From assembly GCA_914767715.1 (NCBI GenBank), contig OU612071.1:22257681-22321680 (forward strand): a stretch of 64,000 nt of DNA, read 5' to 3'. The notes under the pieces are model-generated. The model saw nothing but the letters and a program-made list of their open reading frames with translations, did not search any database and was not told where the DNA came from. This DNA is from Membranipora membranacea. Taxonomy: Eukaryota; Bryozoa; Gymnolaemata; Cheilostomatida; Membraniporidae. This document shows positions 11,626 through 23,700 of the stretch, piece after piece; the stretch's first letter is position 1; each line of letters starts with the position of its first letter. A program made the translations under genes and the position numbers.

Positions 11626-12069
11626 AGACTGCCCCTGACTGTTTTATGCATTGTAACTAATCGAGTTGATAAATATTTTCATACTATTCACGTAATTTGG
11701 TTTAATTAACTATATCTATATTATGAGGTAGCAGAAGATATATGCAATTTGCAAGAAAAAAATGCGGTATGACAAAAATTGAAGATATAATGGATGATTT
11801 AAAAATTTAACGTTTCGGAGTGACAAAAATGTTGAGTTTAGTATAAAGTTGAGCATATGAATAAAAAACATGGAGAAGTTACTGACAAATTTGTTATGAT
11901 TAGATGCTGGAGAAAAAAATATACAAGGGAAAGTTATTAATCAAGTGATATATGTATATATGTAGAGCTTATTGATAATAGTTAGTCCAATACTTCAAAG
12001 TTCATGGCGCGTCCTACCATCGAGCTTGTTGATTGCATATTATTAGGATTAGTGTACTTTTCTAGAACT
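11626..12069. other. AT-rich intergenic spacer
   Basis: Sequence between the satellite and the stop codon of the MADF gene. Probably includes both 3' UTRs; no gene seen. Confidence 0.4.
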
Positions 12070-14708
12070 TCAAAAATGTCTATCTGGCATCGCATTCTCT
12101 GGTGAAGGGGTACCCTTTGAAGCGCTTCGTCGATAGCCAGTGCCATATGACTTGCTTGGGGTGCTGTAGCTGCTGGTGACGACGTTGAGTTGCGTAGCTA
12201 AGTCCCTAAATACATCCTTCATATCACTCATATGCTGGACTATCGGATTTTCTATGCCAGTTTTTTTGGTTGTCTTCTTAGATTTTTTTGGCGTGGGTTC
12301 TGGAAGGTCTGTCTGTGGTGTTTTTGAGGCCGGGAGCGTGCTGGAACTGCAAGGTTCCTCTGTACTGTAGGCAACATTACTGGCAGATTGCGATCGGATA
12401 CTTGTCTCAGTGCTGTAAAAAGAAAATGCCAGAAATGAAATTAAATTTATCATGATTGAAGCCCATGGTCATGTGGAGGGTGAGTCATGTTCATCTCCAC
12501 AGCCCCCATTACCGGTATCCTCATGTGCAAGAATGAGTAAGCTTGATATGTAGGAATGTGTGCAGTATGAAGTATTGCAGTATGTATGAGTCAGTCATGT
12601 GCAGCTGAACTTGCAGGTCATGAGCTTAGCATTGGCTTGCAATGAAATTTGATTGTCGCCAAAAAAAGCAGCGATTAGTTACGAATTTTTTTCAAGTCAT
12701 CGGACTTGACAGTCTTGTGGTTGGTAGCAAAATTTTAGGTATAACTGCCACAGGATCGCTGAGAGAATAAATGACAACATATTATATCTAGCTTGTCTTA
12801 GTTGTCAACTTTGGTCTACACTGTCATCTGAAATTTATATTAATTTCTTATAAAAAATTTGTATCCTTATTTATGATACCAGTAAGTTGATAGGATATAA
12901 CTATCAGCCTCATAATTACCTTGTTCTTGTGGTATAATCATCCAGCCATGTCATGGTTTTGAAAAGTGGCCACTCTTTTCTTTTTCGTTTGGGCTGGTCT
13001 GGCGTGTCGCCACTCCCTGACCGACTCAGTTTTGCGTTATCCCGCTTAATCTGATGGTAATAGTCTTTCAAATTTTTGAAAGTCTTCTGAACTTCAGCGG
13101 CTACAAAAAAAAAGATTATCAGATATTTGATTAATAATCAGGAGAGAATGTGCATACTTGCTACATTACCATCTGCAAAGGGGAATACCAAAGTATTGTT
13201 GTTCAGTGTGGCTACTAAATTTGATTCTGGAGACATGTCGCCACACATACATGCTCCAGATGAACAATGACTCATTGTTCCTGAGGAGCCATTGCACAGA
13301 GAGACTCAGAAAGTCGCTTCTCTCCCATTATGTCAATGGACAATGGACTTAATATTCAAATTGCAGAATTCAAAGAAGTGACTCCAACTGATGGGATTTC
13401 ACTGAGACAGATTCAGAAACTCACCACTTTCCCACAAACAGCTTAACATGCCAAAACTTATTTATTTTTCACTCAACTGTTAACAAAAGCACTGTTTCAG
13501 ACTGATGGGATTTTGCAGGAGAAGATACAAAAAGCGCTACTTTGCCTGCAGACATGTCCCACTAATTAACAAGGGATTAATGTTTTAAACTACTGCTAAT
13601 GAATGTATGGACAGTTACTGATGGGATTGTGTCAGGGCGTTAACACCATGAGGTAGAAATAACTTGCACTGAACGATAGCCAACTAACGGAAATAAGTAG
13701 ACAAATGTTGTCAATTTGCCTTGAAATACCTGGAGGCTTAAATATGGCTCAGAAAAAGTTTTGCAAAAGGCGGAGATATAAGCCTAACAAATTATACTAA
13801 ACTGAGCCTACAAAACCTTGCATGTTTAGATAAACCAACATGCAACTACAGGACAATAATTTTACTAAGCTTTTTCACGTGCAACATGATTTCTGTCTAC
13901 AATTGATATCAGTTACACAGTCCTGTCTAATAATCAATGTGTAGGTCACACAAATGAATCGCCATCAATGGAGGCGTTGAAAAAGTGGTTGACAATATAT
14001 CAGACCCATGTGTAACTTTCGGGTTTGCAAATTACAGATAGGAGGCTGAGAGATGAGCCTAACAAATCATTAAAAACCGAGCCTGCAAAACCTTGCATGT
14101 TTCAATAAACCAACATGCCCTGTTTGCGACTACAAGGCAATAACTTTACTAGCCATTTCATGTGCAACATTATTTCTGACTAGAATTGTTATCGGTTACA
14201 CAGTTCTCTCTTATTATCAGTGTGTAGGTCAAACTGATAAATCCCATCAATGGAGTGATCGAAAAAGTGGTTGACAATCAATTCTGGCTACCCTACCACT
14301 CATATTTGTCTCATGCAACCGACTGGGATAAATCTTCTCTCACAAATGTGAAGGGTGTTAGTTTTGAACAATGAACAGTTATTTTCTAGTCTGCAAATTA
14401 CAGATGAGATAGAAAGAAAACAGAACAGTTACCTTGGTGCAATTGTCCTGTCTATGAAATAAAAATAAAATACCTGACTTGTGTTGTTGAATGGATAGAG
14501 AAACTATTAACAAATGTTGTTACTCACCAGTCCATTCTCCATGTGCCTTAAGTTTAGTGAGCTCACTAGCTATCTCCACTCTGGCATTTTCAGCTACTGT
14601 CCTATCATGGTACTCCTTGCTCCTGATATCATATAGGCATGGGTATGTCTTGACTAAGTTTATCAAAACCTCTCTGGATTCATGGCTAGTTGACACGATG
14701 GTTGACAT
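12070..14708 (-). CDS. MADF-domain protein, 3 exons (Harbinger DNA-binding partner)
   Basis: Exons on the minus strand are 14528-14708, 12920-13100 and 12070-12412. Donors read GTGAGT and GTAATT; acceptors read TTTTTTTTTGTAG and TTTTTTACAG. Exon lengths 181, 181 and 343 nt keep one frame and give 234 aa. Residues 14-112 form a MADF domain: LINLVKTYPCLYDIRSKEYH near the N-terminus, VEIASELTKL, the FKNLKDYYHQIKR helix near 68-80 and EWPLFKTMTWLDDY at its end. Lys/Arg-rich stretches (PKRKRKEW, PTPKKSKKTTKKTG) look like nuclear signals. The C-terminal third is Ser/Thr/Pro-rich with a short helix (HMSDMKDVFRDLATQL), possibly BESS-like. Animal PIF/Harbinger elements encode a Myb/MADF-type protein that binds transposon ends and brings the nuclease to DNA; the convergent HARBI1-like gene supports that role here. 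It could instead be a host MADF regulator. Confidence 0.88.
12449..12919 (-). other. Intron 2 of the MADF gene
   Basis: Intronic sequence between exon 2 and exon 3 (the full intron runs 12413-12919); no separate feature seen. Confidence 0.5.
13764..14268. repeat. Tandem duplication in MADF intron 1
   Basis: 13764-13998 and 14041-14268 are diverged copies. Both contain GCCTAACAAAT, AAAACCTTGCATGTTT, AATAAACCAACATGC-like blocks, TGTGTAGGTCA and AAAAAGTGGTTGACAAT, in the same order. Offset about 270 bp. Confidence 0.8.
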
Positions 14709-14806
14709 GATGACTGATTTCTAGTTATAATTCTTGACAAGTGTGTGACTGATGTGGTGACTGATAGTTAGTTCGATTGCTACTAACCTGCTGAGTTCTG
14801 CACACA

Positions 14807-14816
14807 ATATTTATAC
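14807..14816 (-). promoter_or_regulatory. TATA box for the MADF gene
   Basis: On the minus strand the sequence reads GTATAAATAT, centred about 100 bp upstream of the MADF ATG (14708). A start site roughly 30 bp downstream would leave a 5' UTR of about 70 nt. Confidence 0.6.
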
Positions 14817-14829
14817 TGCTCCCATGGCA

Positions 14830-16437
14830 ACGTGGTTATTGATAAAGCGTGCCATAAATGTAACTATAATTAGCCAATAGGGGCATACTATACCATATCC
14901 AATTCAAATGGGGTTAGCAGCATTCAAATTCCTCCGGCATTTTCGGAAATAAGAGGAGCAGTAGTGATTTTTTTTAATGGGAATCGGATGTACTAATGTG
15001 GAATTGTGTGATGCACTTGCCCAATAAAGTTTTATTCCAAAAATCGCATTGGAAAGTGGTGAAAATACATCAAAACTGCCCAGTCCCAATGATTTCAAAT
15101 CATCCGCTTCAAATTATACGGGCTCTTATTGGTCAATTTTGACGTCTATGATTGATGAGTCAGAGGTTGCCTAGATACCGTTGTCATGATTGAAATTGGC
15201 CGTTGTAATAAAATCCTATAATCCCAGGTGTGATGAGCCAACATAACAATAGCTATATCATACGCTGCTATTCAACTTTATTTATAGGTGTCTGCAAATC
15301 ACAATTTCTTATATAAGGCACTTGACCACTTGAGAAAAATATCAAGTGCTTGACATGTAAAACCCAAATGCAACGTCAACTGGCCAGTCTCCGCCTCTAA
15401 TTACACTGATCAGCCAATGGTCTTGCCTGTCATTACACATGATTAATCCCCGTGCCACCCCCTTGCCCGCACTCCACTTTAAGTACAGAGTTGCCTGGGG
15501 TCGAGACTGATTTTATGACATCTGATTCACACACTAAACAATATTCTTGTTTGACTTGTACCACAGAGACCTGATTTTTCTATGTATTGTCTTCTGCCAG
15601 TGTATACACCAATTTCACGGGTTTATTGTCAGTGATAGCAATAAATCCCTCCATCCAGCATCTTGTAAGGTAAATGATCACCACTTTGATCAGCTTGAGA
15701 AATTCTAACAGGGAAAATTTGGTACCCGCCTAACCGTGTGACTAATATGGTACAATAGCACCTGCCTAGCACCGAATAAAGCGCTGTAAATCTAGTTAGA
15801 TAAGCAAAGACTGTCTAGGGTAAATATAGGTGGTAATTTGAGGATATGCAGCATGAGGAACATTCTAGTTGATCAAAATATTACATCCTAAAAAATAACT
15901 AGCTGTTAACAATCAAGCACTGGTCTAAAACAAATGGTGACAATGTTGGGGAAATACTATGAAATTACTCAACTACATCTCAATATTTGAACTGAAATCA
16001 AACTCACAGCTCAGTGAAGATGAGTCATGCTATGGAATTATCTGTAGGTATAGCCTGCAGTCAGTCACATGTTCTAAATTCTCAACTATGGATATCAGAC
16101 CCAAATCTTCAGTGTACCTTCAAGTAGGCCTACTGCAATCTACAAATATCAAAATGGTTTGTCTTAGTTAAAATACTAGTCAAACAGTTCTCAAAACTTG
16201 TGAACATGGATTTCAGACTTTAACAGCAGCAAGAGTCATCTACGGTATCGACAGCAACAAACAAGTACGACAGTTTAGTTAGTACCCAATCAGCCATAAT
16301 TCTACCTAGCTGCTGATGTTAGACACCACTAGTTGACAGCTGTGGTCATCACCAGGTGACAGCTAGATTTCATCCTCATCTTAGTGGGTGGCCTGATGCT
16401 GAGCATCAAGCTACCTTACAATTTGGTCTAGATAATG
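14830..16437. other. No gene seen
   Basis: AT-rich intergenic DNA upstream of the MADF gene. I looked here for a Harbinger terminal inverted repeat matching 7.5-8.3 kb and found none. Open frames (14904-15098 minus, 15959-16171 plus) are of chance length. Confidence 0.45.
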
Positions 16438-16790
16438 GTGTTACTACTTCTCTAAAAAAGTACAGGTGAGAATAGCTGCGAAATCAACTCAAATTCAGTG
16501 CTATGCATCCCCCCCCCCCCAAAAAGAGTCAGCCTTGAGCTGTTTTGTTTAACATATTTTAGGTATGAGAATGATAACAATAGTCTTTCCTACCTGCTGT
16601 CCTACAGCGATGTATGTCTTCGTACACATCCTGTTAAACACACAACCATCAATGACTGCTGGATGAAAAAATCCACCTATGCCTGGCTCTCCTGTCATGT
16701 TCTTCTCTGTGGGCTTTCATCACTGTGTGTAGGAGAAAACAGACATTCACAGTTTAATTATTATGCTATTTGAACAACACTATTCACATC
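16438..16790. repeat. Second locus of the 6.4-6.8 kb LINE 3'-end repeat
   Basis: Near-identical to 6453-6780: starts GTGTTACTACTTCTCTAAAA, has a C run (12 C at 16509-16520 versus 10 at 6525-6534), contains the hairpin seed GATGTATGTCTTCGTACACATC, and ends near TTATGCTATTTGAAC. The GAACTGAACTGAA tail of the other copy is missing. Confidence 0.85.
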
Positions 16791-17234
16791 TACACAGTAG
16801 TCAATAATATTTGCTATAGTGTAATCAAAGTATTAATAATCTTTGGTGTAATGAATGAAAGACAAGATTATGTAACATTCAATTCATGAGATGTTAGGCC
16901 AAAATTCATTGAAACCCTAACAAGCTATTCTCAGCTATTTTTTCTTTTTCATAGAAAACCAACCACTGACAAGTAAGTTGAAAACAAAAGACTCATGTTG
17001 TTGATGTCAACATAAAAACCATGCTGGAGATTTGTGCAGCTTCAAAATATCTATAGTATGATTGAAGTAATCAGTTATATCTGAGCCTATTCTACCCTAT
17101 CTAATGTAGGCCTATACCCCAAAGCCACACCATACCTTTATAATTTTACTAGCTTCAGGCTCTGTTCATTTGGAGGGAAATCAACTCAGTTTTCCCACTC
17201 TTCTTTCTGCTAATTTTATATCAGCCTTCTTGTA
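16791..17234. other. No gene seen
   Basis: AT-rich spacer before the endonuclease fossil. Confidence 0.4.
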
Positions 17235-17630
17235 ACAATCTAATTGTCGGCAACTTCAATCTTCCAGATATTGACTGGAGTAACAATTCTCCAAGATCCT
17301 GCATTACACAAATCTTTGCTTAACCTTGTAGATTCCTCTGACTTAGAACAAAATGTCTGAGGATCAACTCACAGACATGGCAATACGCTAGATCTAGTCC
17401 TGACCAATCTGGCTACTCAGACCACCACCTTATAACCTGCGAACTCTACGCCAAAGCCCCTGTTTCTCACGCCATAAGTAACAACAACACCCTCCCATAT
17501 CATATATTCAAAAATGCAAAAATTTCTGAGATGAGATGGAAAACTCAAACCATCCACTTGGATATCCATGCAGAGAAACGGTTTGGGAGATATCACATAG
17601 GCAAAACCTAGCCGACAGTATCCTACTGAT
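17235..17630 (+). pseudogene. LINE APE-endonuclease fossil
   Basis: One frame reads NLIVGNFNLPDIDWSNNSPR, matching the GDFN active-site block of apurinic-like LINE endonucleases with the catalytic Asp changed to Asn. After frameshifts, another frame gives a degraded 'HGNTLDLVLTN'-like block (near 17365-17410) and then SDHHLITCELYAKAP, the catalytic SDH motif. Multiple stops. The blocks are in the correct endonuclease order but with reduced spacing, and no RT follows. Confidence 0.75.
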
Positions 17631-20600
17631 GAAAACCTAGACAGGGCTCGGAAGCAATCAAAATACTGTGATTTTCTTGTTAACTGTGATTACAAATCTT
17701 ATATAAGAGCATGCATGAAATAAACATTTAAATAATCAGAGGAACTGCTCCGGCTTGTAAGCTTCAAAATGAGCCCAAGAACAGCTCAATTGGTCAATCA
17801 GGACTGAAGTTGTAACTTATCCAAGTAAGGCCTTGCTGACGCTCCCTCGAGGACCTTGCGCAGGGGGTTTGATCAATGAACTAGGTTTAGTTCATTGGTG
17901 TGATGTCATAGACATACATTTTGTGTATATGCCTAGCATTAGAAACTTTGGAAACGAGTTGAAATCCACAATAGCTCCTGAGTAATTAGAGATTAAATAG
18001 AGATTAACTCAAAGCAAAAAGTCGAAGGATATTAACACATTTTTCGTGGTTTCACTTTGACAGTTCCATATACATAAAATTAACGAATATTGCTCAAAAA
18101 CCCTGATGTGACCTTACACCCAGGCTTTCCGATATAATGAGCGATTATTGAAAGGGTCTACTTCAATACCTCATAACACAGCTTGTCATGAGGTCTAGTT
18201 TTCAACCTATTTAAACCAATTGCATTCATTTTTAACTGTATTACAAAGTCACACTCTGTGAAACACTAGCTAGAATGGGGCAAATTACACGTATCACATA
18301 ATAATTAACAACAAAAACAAAATTTTAAGAGCTTCAGCGAGTTGGGTGCGGCAGTGTGACGCCGGCAGGAGACTTTCAGGGTCCCCCAGACCAACCCAGC
18401 GTGCAAGGTGATGCACAACCAGATATAGAGCCCAGCCATCTTGTCATGTATGTCTAAAGCGACAGAGCGATTTAAGTCTGCCTGTAGTCTGATTATCTCT
18501 TGTACATTGCTGCCAAATTAAACCAGGATCAAACAACATTCAGACAGAAACATCAAAACCAGTCACACATCTATATGGTCTAATTTGTTACACAGGCAGC
18601 GTACCTGAGTTATTTAGGCTTCAAACATGAACACGTTCTCTACACAATCCAAGCCAACAATGGGTCAATGACATGCAGCTGGGTTTTGAGGTACTGGAGC
18701 AAACGAACAAACATCATGGCCGACACCAATATAATTTTGGAAACACTGCGACAATGAGCAGTCAACACTAAACCCTCTTCACACTCCTACCAACCAGGCC
18801 CTTCCTCGAACCCACACCACCAGTAGCAATTTGTTATAAGCAGCAACAAAAAGCAGTTATATAGTTATTTGCAACAGATAACCCATAAGTATTAGGCCTA
18901 CTTCTTTGTGTGCAAATAATTTATAGATAGAAGATGAAAAAAATAGACAAATCAAGGAGTAAAAAAATCTTTTCTCCTTGAACCAGGGAGAACTCTCCCT
19001 GCTTGAACAACAAAAATAGATACCATCTACTTAAATTCCACACTCTATATAGTTGTACAAATACTCACATGCACTATATGCACATATAGACATTCGTCAT
19101 CAACATGGTCGGAATACATTGTTAGGCCCTTTCTTCCAACCACCAGTCACACCTGCACCAACGAGTCATATCTTGACCAAGGAGTACTCCCTGTCTTGAC
19201 TGATCCATGTGCCAGGTTAAAGTTCAGATATGTTCTGATCTATCTGATTGGTCAAAATATTCTCACAAAAATAATGTATAGGGCAGAGTGCAGACAACTC
19301 TTTAGATTTTCACTTTGTGTCACTTTATTGTATTGCTTCTTTTGGGCTCCCTGCACACAAAGCTGTCTTCAATTCCTTCAGAGAAAATAGCGCAATCTTC
19401 AATTTTAAAACTTCCATCTTCAGACTTAATTCTTCAAAACAACTGGACCGTGGTGTTTTCTAAGCTCATTTCTGCTTAGAATGACCCATGTGCTTGAGTT
19501 TTGGTTTTGTTTTGATAGGCTGACGAGCTTAAGTTTGTTATTGCCTGGAGTTGTACGTCCAAAACACCTTATCTGAATAGCTCATTCCAAATTGTTTGAC
19601 TGAATTTCAGTCTAAAATCTTTTATTGATTTTTTATTTAATCTGACTAATTCTTTTTTTCAACTTTAAAACACTCAATCTTCAATATTCAGTAAAATACG
19701 CGGGGAGCCCCTTCTTTGTAGATCAGGGAGTTTGTCCCCAACCCCATTATTACATTGTTTCAGGTTTAGATATTGTTTAGATAGTGTAGGGATGTATGTG
19801 TATTTTAAACCACTTTTAAGTCACTTTTGTCACTTTGCACAATACTCGAGGCTTGCATTGCCACCCGCTCACTAAAAAGTATTTGCGTAAAGAGGCTAAC
19901 TCCATTAACCCTAAATTTACATCTAACATATTTAAGACACACCTTCTACCGTCATATGCGTACACACATGTTAAGTTACCGTTCTTAAACTATATCTGTT
20001 CAACCTATATAAGCTAAGAAGTCGACTGATCACGCACAAGGCAGGAAGGGATGGATGAAAGTATCATATTATCTCGCATTGACTTACCTGGAGTTTTCCT
20101 TCAATTATGAAGTTATGATATTTCATGCTTTGTTATTCCTATTGAATAATATACTATTTTTACAGCTCCCTACTTTTTGTGTTTTTCATTGAATTAAAAA
20201 TGTTATTAATGTCCCATTTTAATGTTTGACGGTGTCATGGGTTCTGTTGGGTCCAAATAATCGTACTGCACACACAATGGACTTAATCAGTGCTATAGTA
20301 ACGACAACAGCTGGTGTCAGTTTTGACAAGGATTATAACAGCTGATTACTTATCACTCCTTGGTTTTAACTCTAGCGATATACAATCCAAAGTGCACAAC
20401 ATACAACACAACAATTTTTAGGCAAGCAGACATATCAAGAAAGGGGTGTCATAGATTATTGTTATCTGTATTAAAACAGACTATCACTGTAGTCAAAAGA
20501 GCATACTCTCTGAAAATTTATGTTTTTTGAATCTCGAATATCAATAGATGACGATGAGTCTTAAAAAATGATTTTTCCCATTATAAAAACAGTGCAGCTG

Positions 20601-20726
20601 TTGAGTATTATATTGATAGTATGTTTGAGGACTTGGTCCCTGATATACATGAAGTAGAGTTGTTTGAAGCCAATGTGACTGATGAATTCGCATTTAAATG
20701 CATAGAATACCTGGTCGATGGTTGGC
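17631..20726. other. No gene seen
   Basis: About 3.1 kb of AT-rich intergenic DNA up to the satellite. It contains one perfect hairpin (17874-17897) and a short GGGAGA-ACTCTCCC inverted repeat near 18985-19000. No domain-bearing frame or RNA gene was recognised. Confidence 0.45.
17874..17897. other. Perfect 10-bp hairpin
   Basis: CAATGAACTA (17874-17883) pairs with TAGTTCATTG (17888-17897) around a GGTT tetraloop. Immediately upstream is an unusually GC-rich stretch (17843-17870). It could be a structured RNA fragment; no family recognised. Confidence 0.6.
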
Positions 20727-23700
20727 CAGGGGGAAGCTGGCCCAGGTTCGTTGCGGGGGAAGCTGGACGCGCAAGGAGGGCCCCAGCCCTTCGCAGCGTG
20801 GCCCAGGTTCGATGCGGGGGAAGCTGGACGCGCAAGGAGGGCCCCAGCCCTTCGCAGCGTGGCCCAGGTTCGATGCGGGGGAAGCTGGACGCGCAAGGAG
20901 GGCCCCAGCCCTTCGCAGCGTGGCCCAGGTTCGATGCGGGGGAAGCTGGACGCGCAAGGAGGGCCCCAGCCCTTCGCAGCGTGGCCCAGGTTCGATGCGG
21001 GGGAAGCTGGACGCGCAAGGAGGGCCCCAGCCCTTCGCAGCGTGGCCCAGGTTCGATGCGGGGGAAGCTGGACGCGCAAGGAGGGCCCCAGCCCTTCGCA
21101 GCGTGGCCCAGGTTCGATGCGGGGGAAGCTGGACGCGCAAGGAGGGCCCCAGCCCTTCGCAGCGTGGCCCAGGTTCGATGCGGGGGAAGCTGGACGCGCA
21201 AGGAGGGCCCCAGCCCTTCGCAGCGTGGCCCAGGTTCGATGCGGGGGAGGCTGGACGCGCAAGGAGGGCCCCAGCCCTTCGCAGCGTGGCCCAGGTTCGA
21301 TGCGGGGGAAGCTGGACGCGCAAGGAGGGCCCCAGCCCTTCGCAGCGTGGCCCAGGTACGATGCGGGGGATGCTGGACGCGCAAGGAGGGCCCCAGCCCT
21401 TCGCAGCGTGGCCCAGGTTCGATGCGGGGGAAGCTGGACGCGCAAGGAGGGCCCCAGCCCTTCGCAGCGTGGCCCAGGTTCGATGCGGGGGAAGCTGGAC
21501 GCGCAAGGAGGGCCCCAGCCCTTCGCAGCGTGGCCCAGGTTCGATGCGGGGGATGCTGGACGCGCAAGGAGGGCCCCAGCCCTTCGCAGCGTGGCCCAGG
21601 TTCGATGCGGGGGAAGCTGGACGCGCAAGGAGGGCCCCAGCCCTTCGCAGCGTGGCCCAGGTTCGATGCGGGGGAAGCTGGACGCGCAAGGAGGGCCCCA
21701 GCCCTTCGCAGCGTGGCCCAGGTTCGATGCGGGGGAAGCTGGACGCGCAAGGAGGGCCCCAGCCCTTCGCAGCGTGGCCCAGGTTCGATGCGGGGGAAGC
21801 TGGACGCGCAAGGAGGGCCCCAGCCCTTCGCAGCGTGGCCCAGGTTCGATGCGGGGGAAGCTGGACGCGCAAGGAGGGCCCCAGCCCTTCGCAGCGTGGC
21901 CCAGGTTCGATGCGGGGGAAGCTGGACGCGCAAGGAGGGCCCCAGCCCTTCGCAGCGTGGCCCAGGTTCGATGCGGGGGAGGCTGGACGCGCAAGGAGGG
22001 CCCCAGCCCTTCGCAGCGTGGCCCAGGTTCGATGCGGGGGAAGCTGGACGCGCAAGGAGGGCCCCAGCCCTTCGCAGCGTGGCCCAGGTACGATGCGGGG
22101 GAAGCTGGACGCGCAAGGAGGGCCCCAGCCCTTCGCAGCGTGGCCCAGGTTCGATGCGGGGGAAGCTGGACGCGCAAGGAGGGCCCCAGCCCTTCGCAGC
22201 GTGGCCCAGGTTCGATGCGGGGGAAGCTGGACGCGCAAGGAGGGCCCCAGCCCTTCGCAGCGTGGCCCAGGTTCGATGCGGGGGAAGCTGGACGCGCAAG
22301 GAGGGCCCCAGCCCTTCGCAGCGTGGCCCAGGTTCGATGCGGGGGAAGCTGGACGCGCAAGGAGGGCCCCAGCCCTTCGCAGCGTGGCCCAGGTTCGATG
22401 CGGGGGAAGCTGGACGCGCAAGGAGGGCCCCAGCCCTTCGCAGCGTGGCCCAGGTTCGATGCGGGGGAAGCTGGACGCGCAAGGAGGGCCCCAGCCCTTC
22501 GCAGCGTGGCCCAGGTTCGATGCGGGGGAAGCTGGACGCGCAAGGAGGGCCCCAGCCCTTCGCAGCGTGGCCCAGGTTCGATGCGGGGGAAGCTGGACGC
22601 GCAAGGAGGGCCCCAGCCCTTCGCAGCGTGGCCCAGGTTCGATGCGGGGGAAGCTGGACGCGCAAGGAGGGCCCCAGCCCTTCGCAGCGTGGCCCAGGTT
22701 CGATGCGGGGGAAGCTGGACGCGCAATGAGGGCCCCAGCCCTTCGCAGCGTGGCCCAGGTTCGATGCGGGGGAAGCTGGACGCGCAAGGAGGGCCCCAGC
22801 CCTTCGCGGCGTGGCCCAGGTTCGATGCGGGGGAAGCTGGACGCGCAATGAGGGCCCCAGCCCTTCGCGGCGTGGCCCAGGTTCGATGCGGGGGAAGCTG
22901 GACGCGCAATGAGGGCCCCAGCCCTTCGCGGCGTGGCCCAGGTTCGATGCGGGGGAAGCTGGACGCGCAATGAGGGCCCCAGCCCTTCGCGGCGTGGCCC
23001 AGGTTCGATGCGGGGGAAGCTGGACGCGCAATGAGGGCCCCAGCCCTTCGCGGCGTGGCCCAGGTTCGATGCGGGGGAAGCTGGACGCGCAAGGAGGGCC
23101 CCAGCCCTTCGCGGCGTGGCCCAGGTTCGATGCGGGGGAAGCTGGACGCGCAAGGAGGGCCCCAGCCCTTCGCGGCGTGGCCCAGGTTCGATGCGGGGGA
23201 AGCTGGACGCGCAAGGAGGGCCCCAGCCCTTCGCGGCGTGGCCCAGGTTCGATGCGGGGGAAGCTGGACGCGCAAGGAGGGCCCCAGCCCTTCGCGGCGT
23301 GGCCCAGGTTCGATGCGGGGGAAGCTGGACGCGCAAGGAGGGCCCCAGCCCTTCGCGGCGTGGCCCAGGTTCGATGCGGGGGAAGCTGGACGCGCAAGGA
23401 GGGCCCCAGCCCTTCGCGGCGTGGCCCAGGTTCGATGCGGGGGAAGCTGGACGCGCAAGGAGGGCCCCAGCCCTTCGCGGCGTGGCCCAGGTTCGATGCG
23501 GGGGAAGCTGGACGCGCAAGGAGGGCCCCAGCCCTTCGCGGCGTGGCCCAGGTTCGATGCGGGGGAAGCTGGACGCGCAAGGAGGGCCCCAGCCCTTCGC
23601 GGCGTGGCCCAGGTTCGATGCGGGGGAAGCTGGACGCGCAAGGAGGGCCCCAGCCCTTCGCGGCGTGGCCCAGGTTCGATGCGGGGGAAGCTGGACGCGC

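Noticed and set aside
7500-15500. Terminal inverted repeats of the Harbinger element
   Set aside because: Several short resemblances (for example CGGGTTATTAGCC near 8105 and CGGGCTCTTATTGG near 15118) were examined, but they are not properly inverted or long enough.
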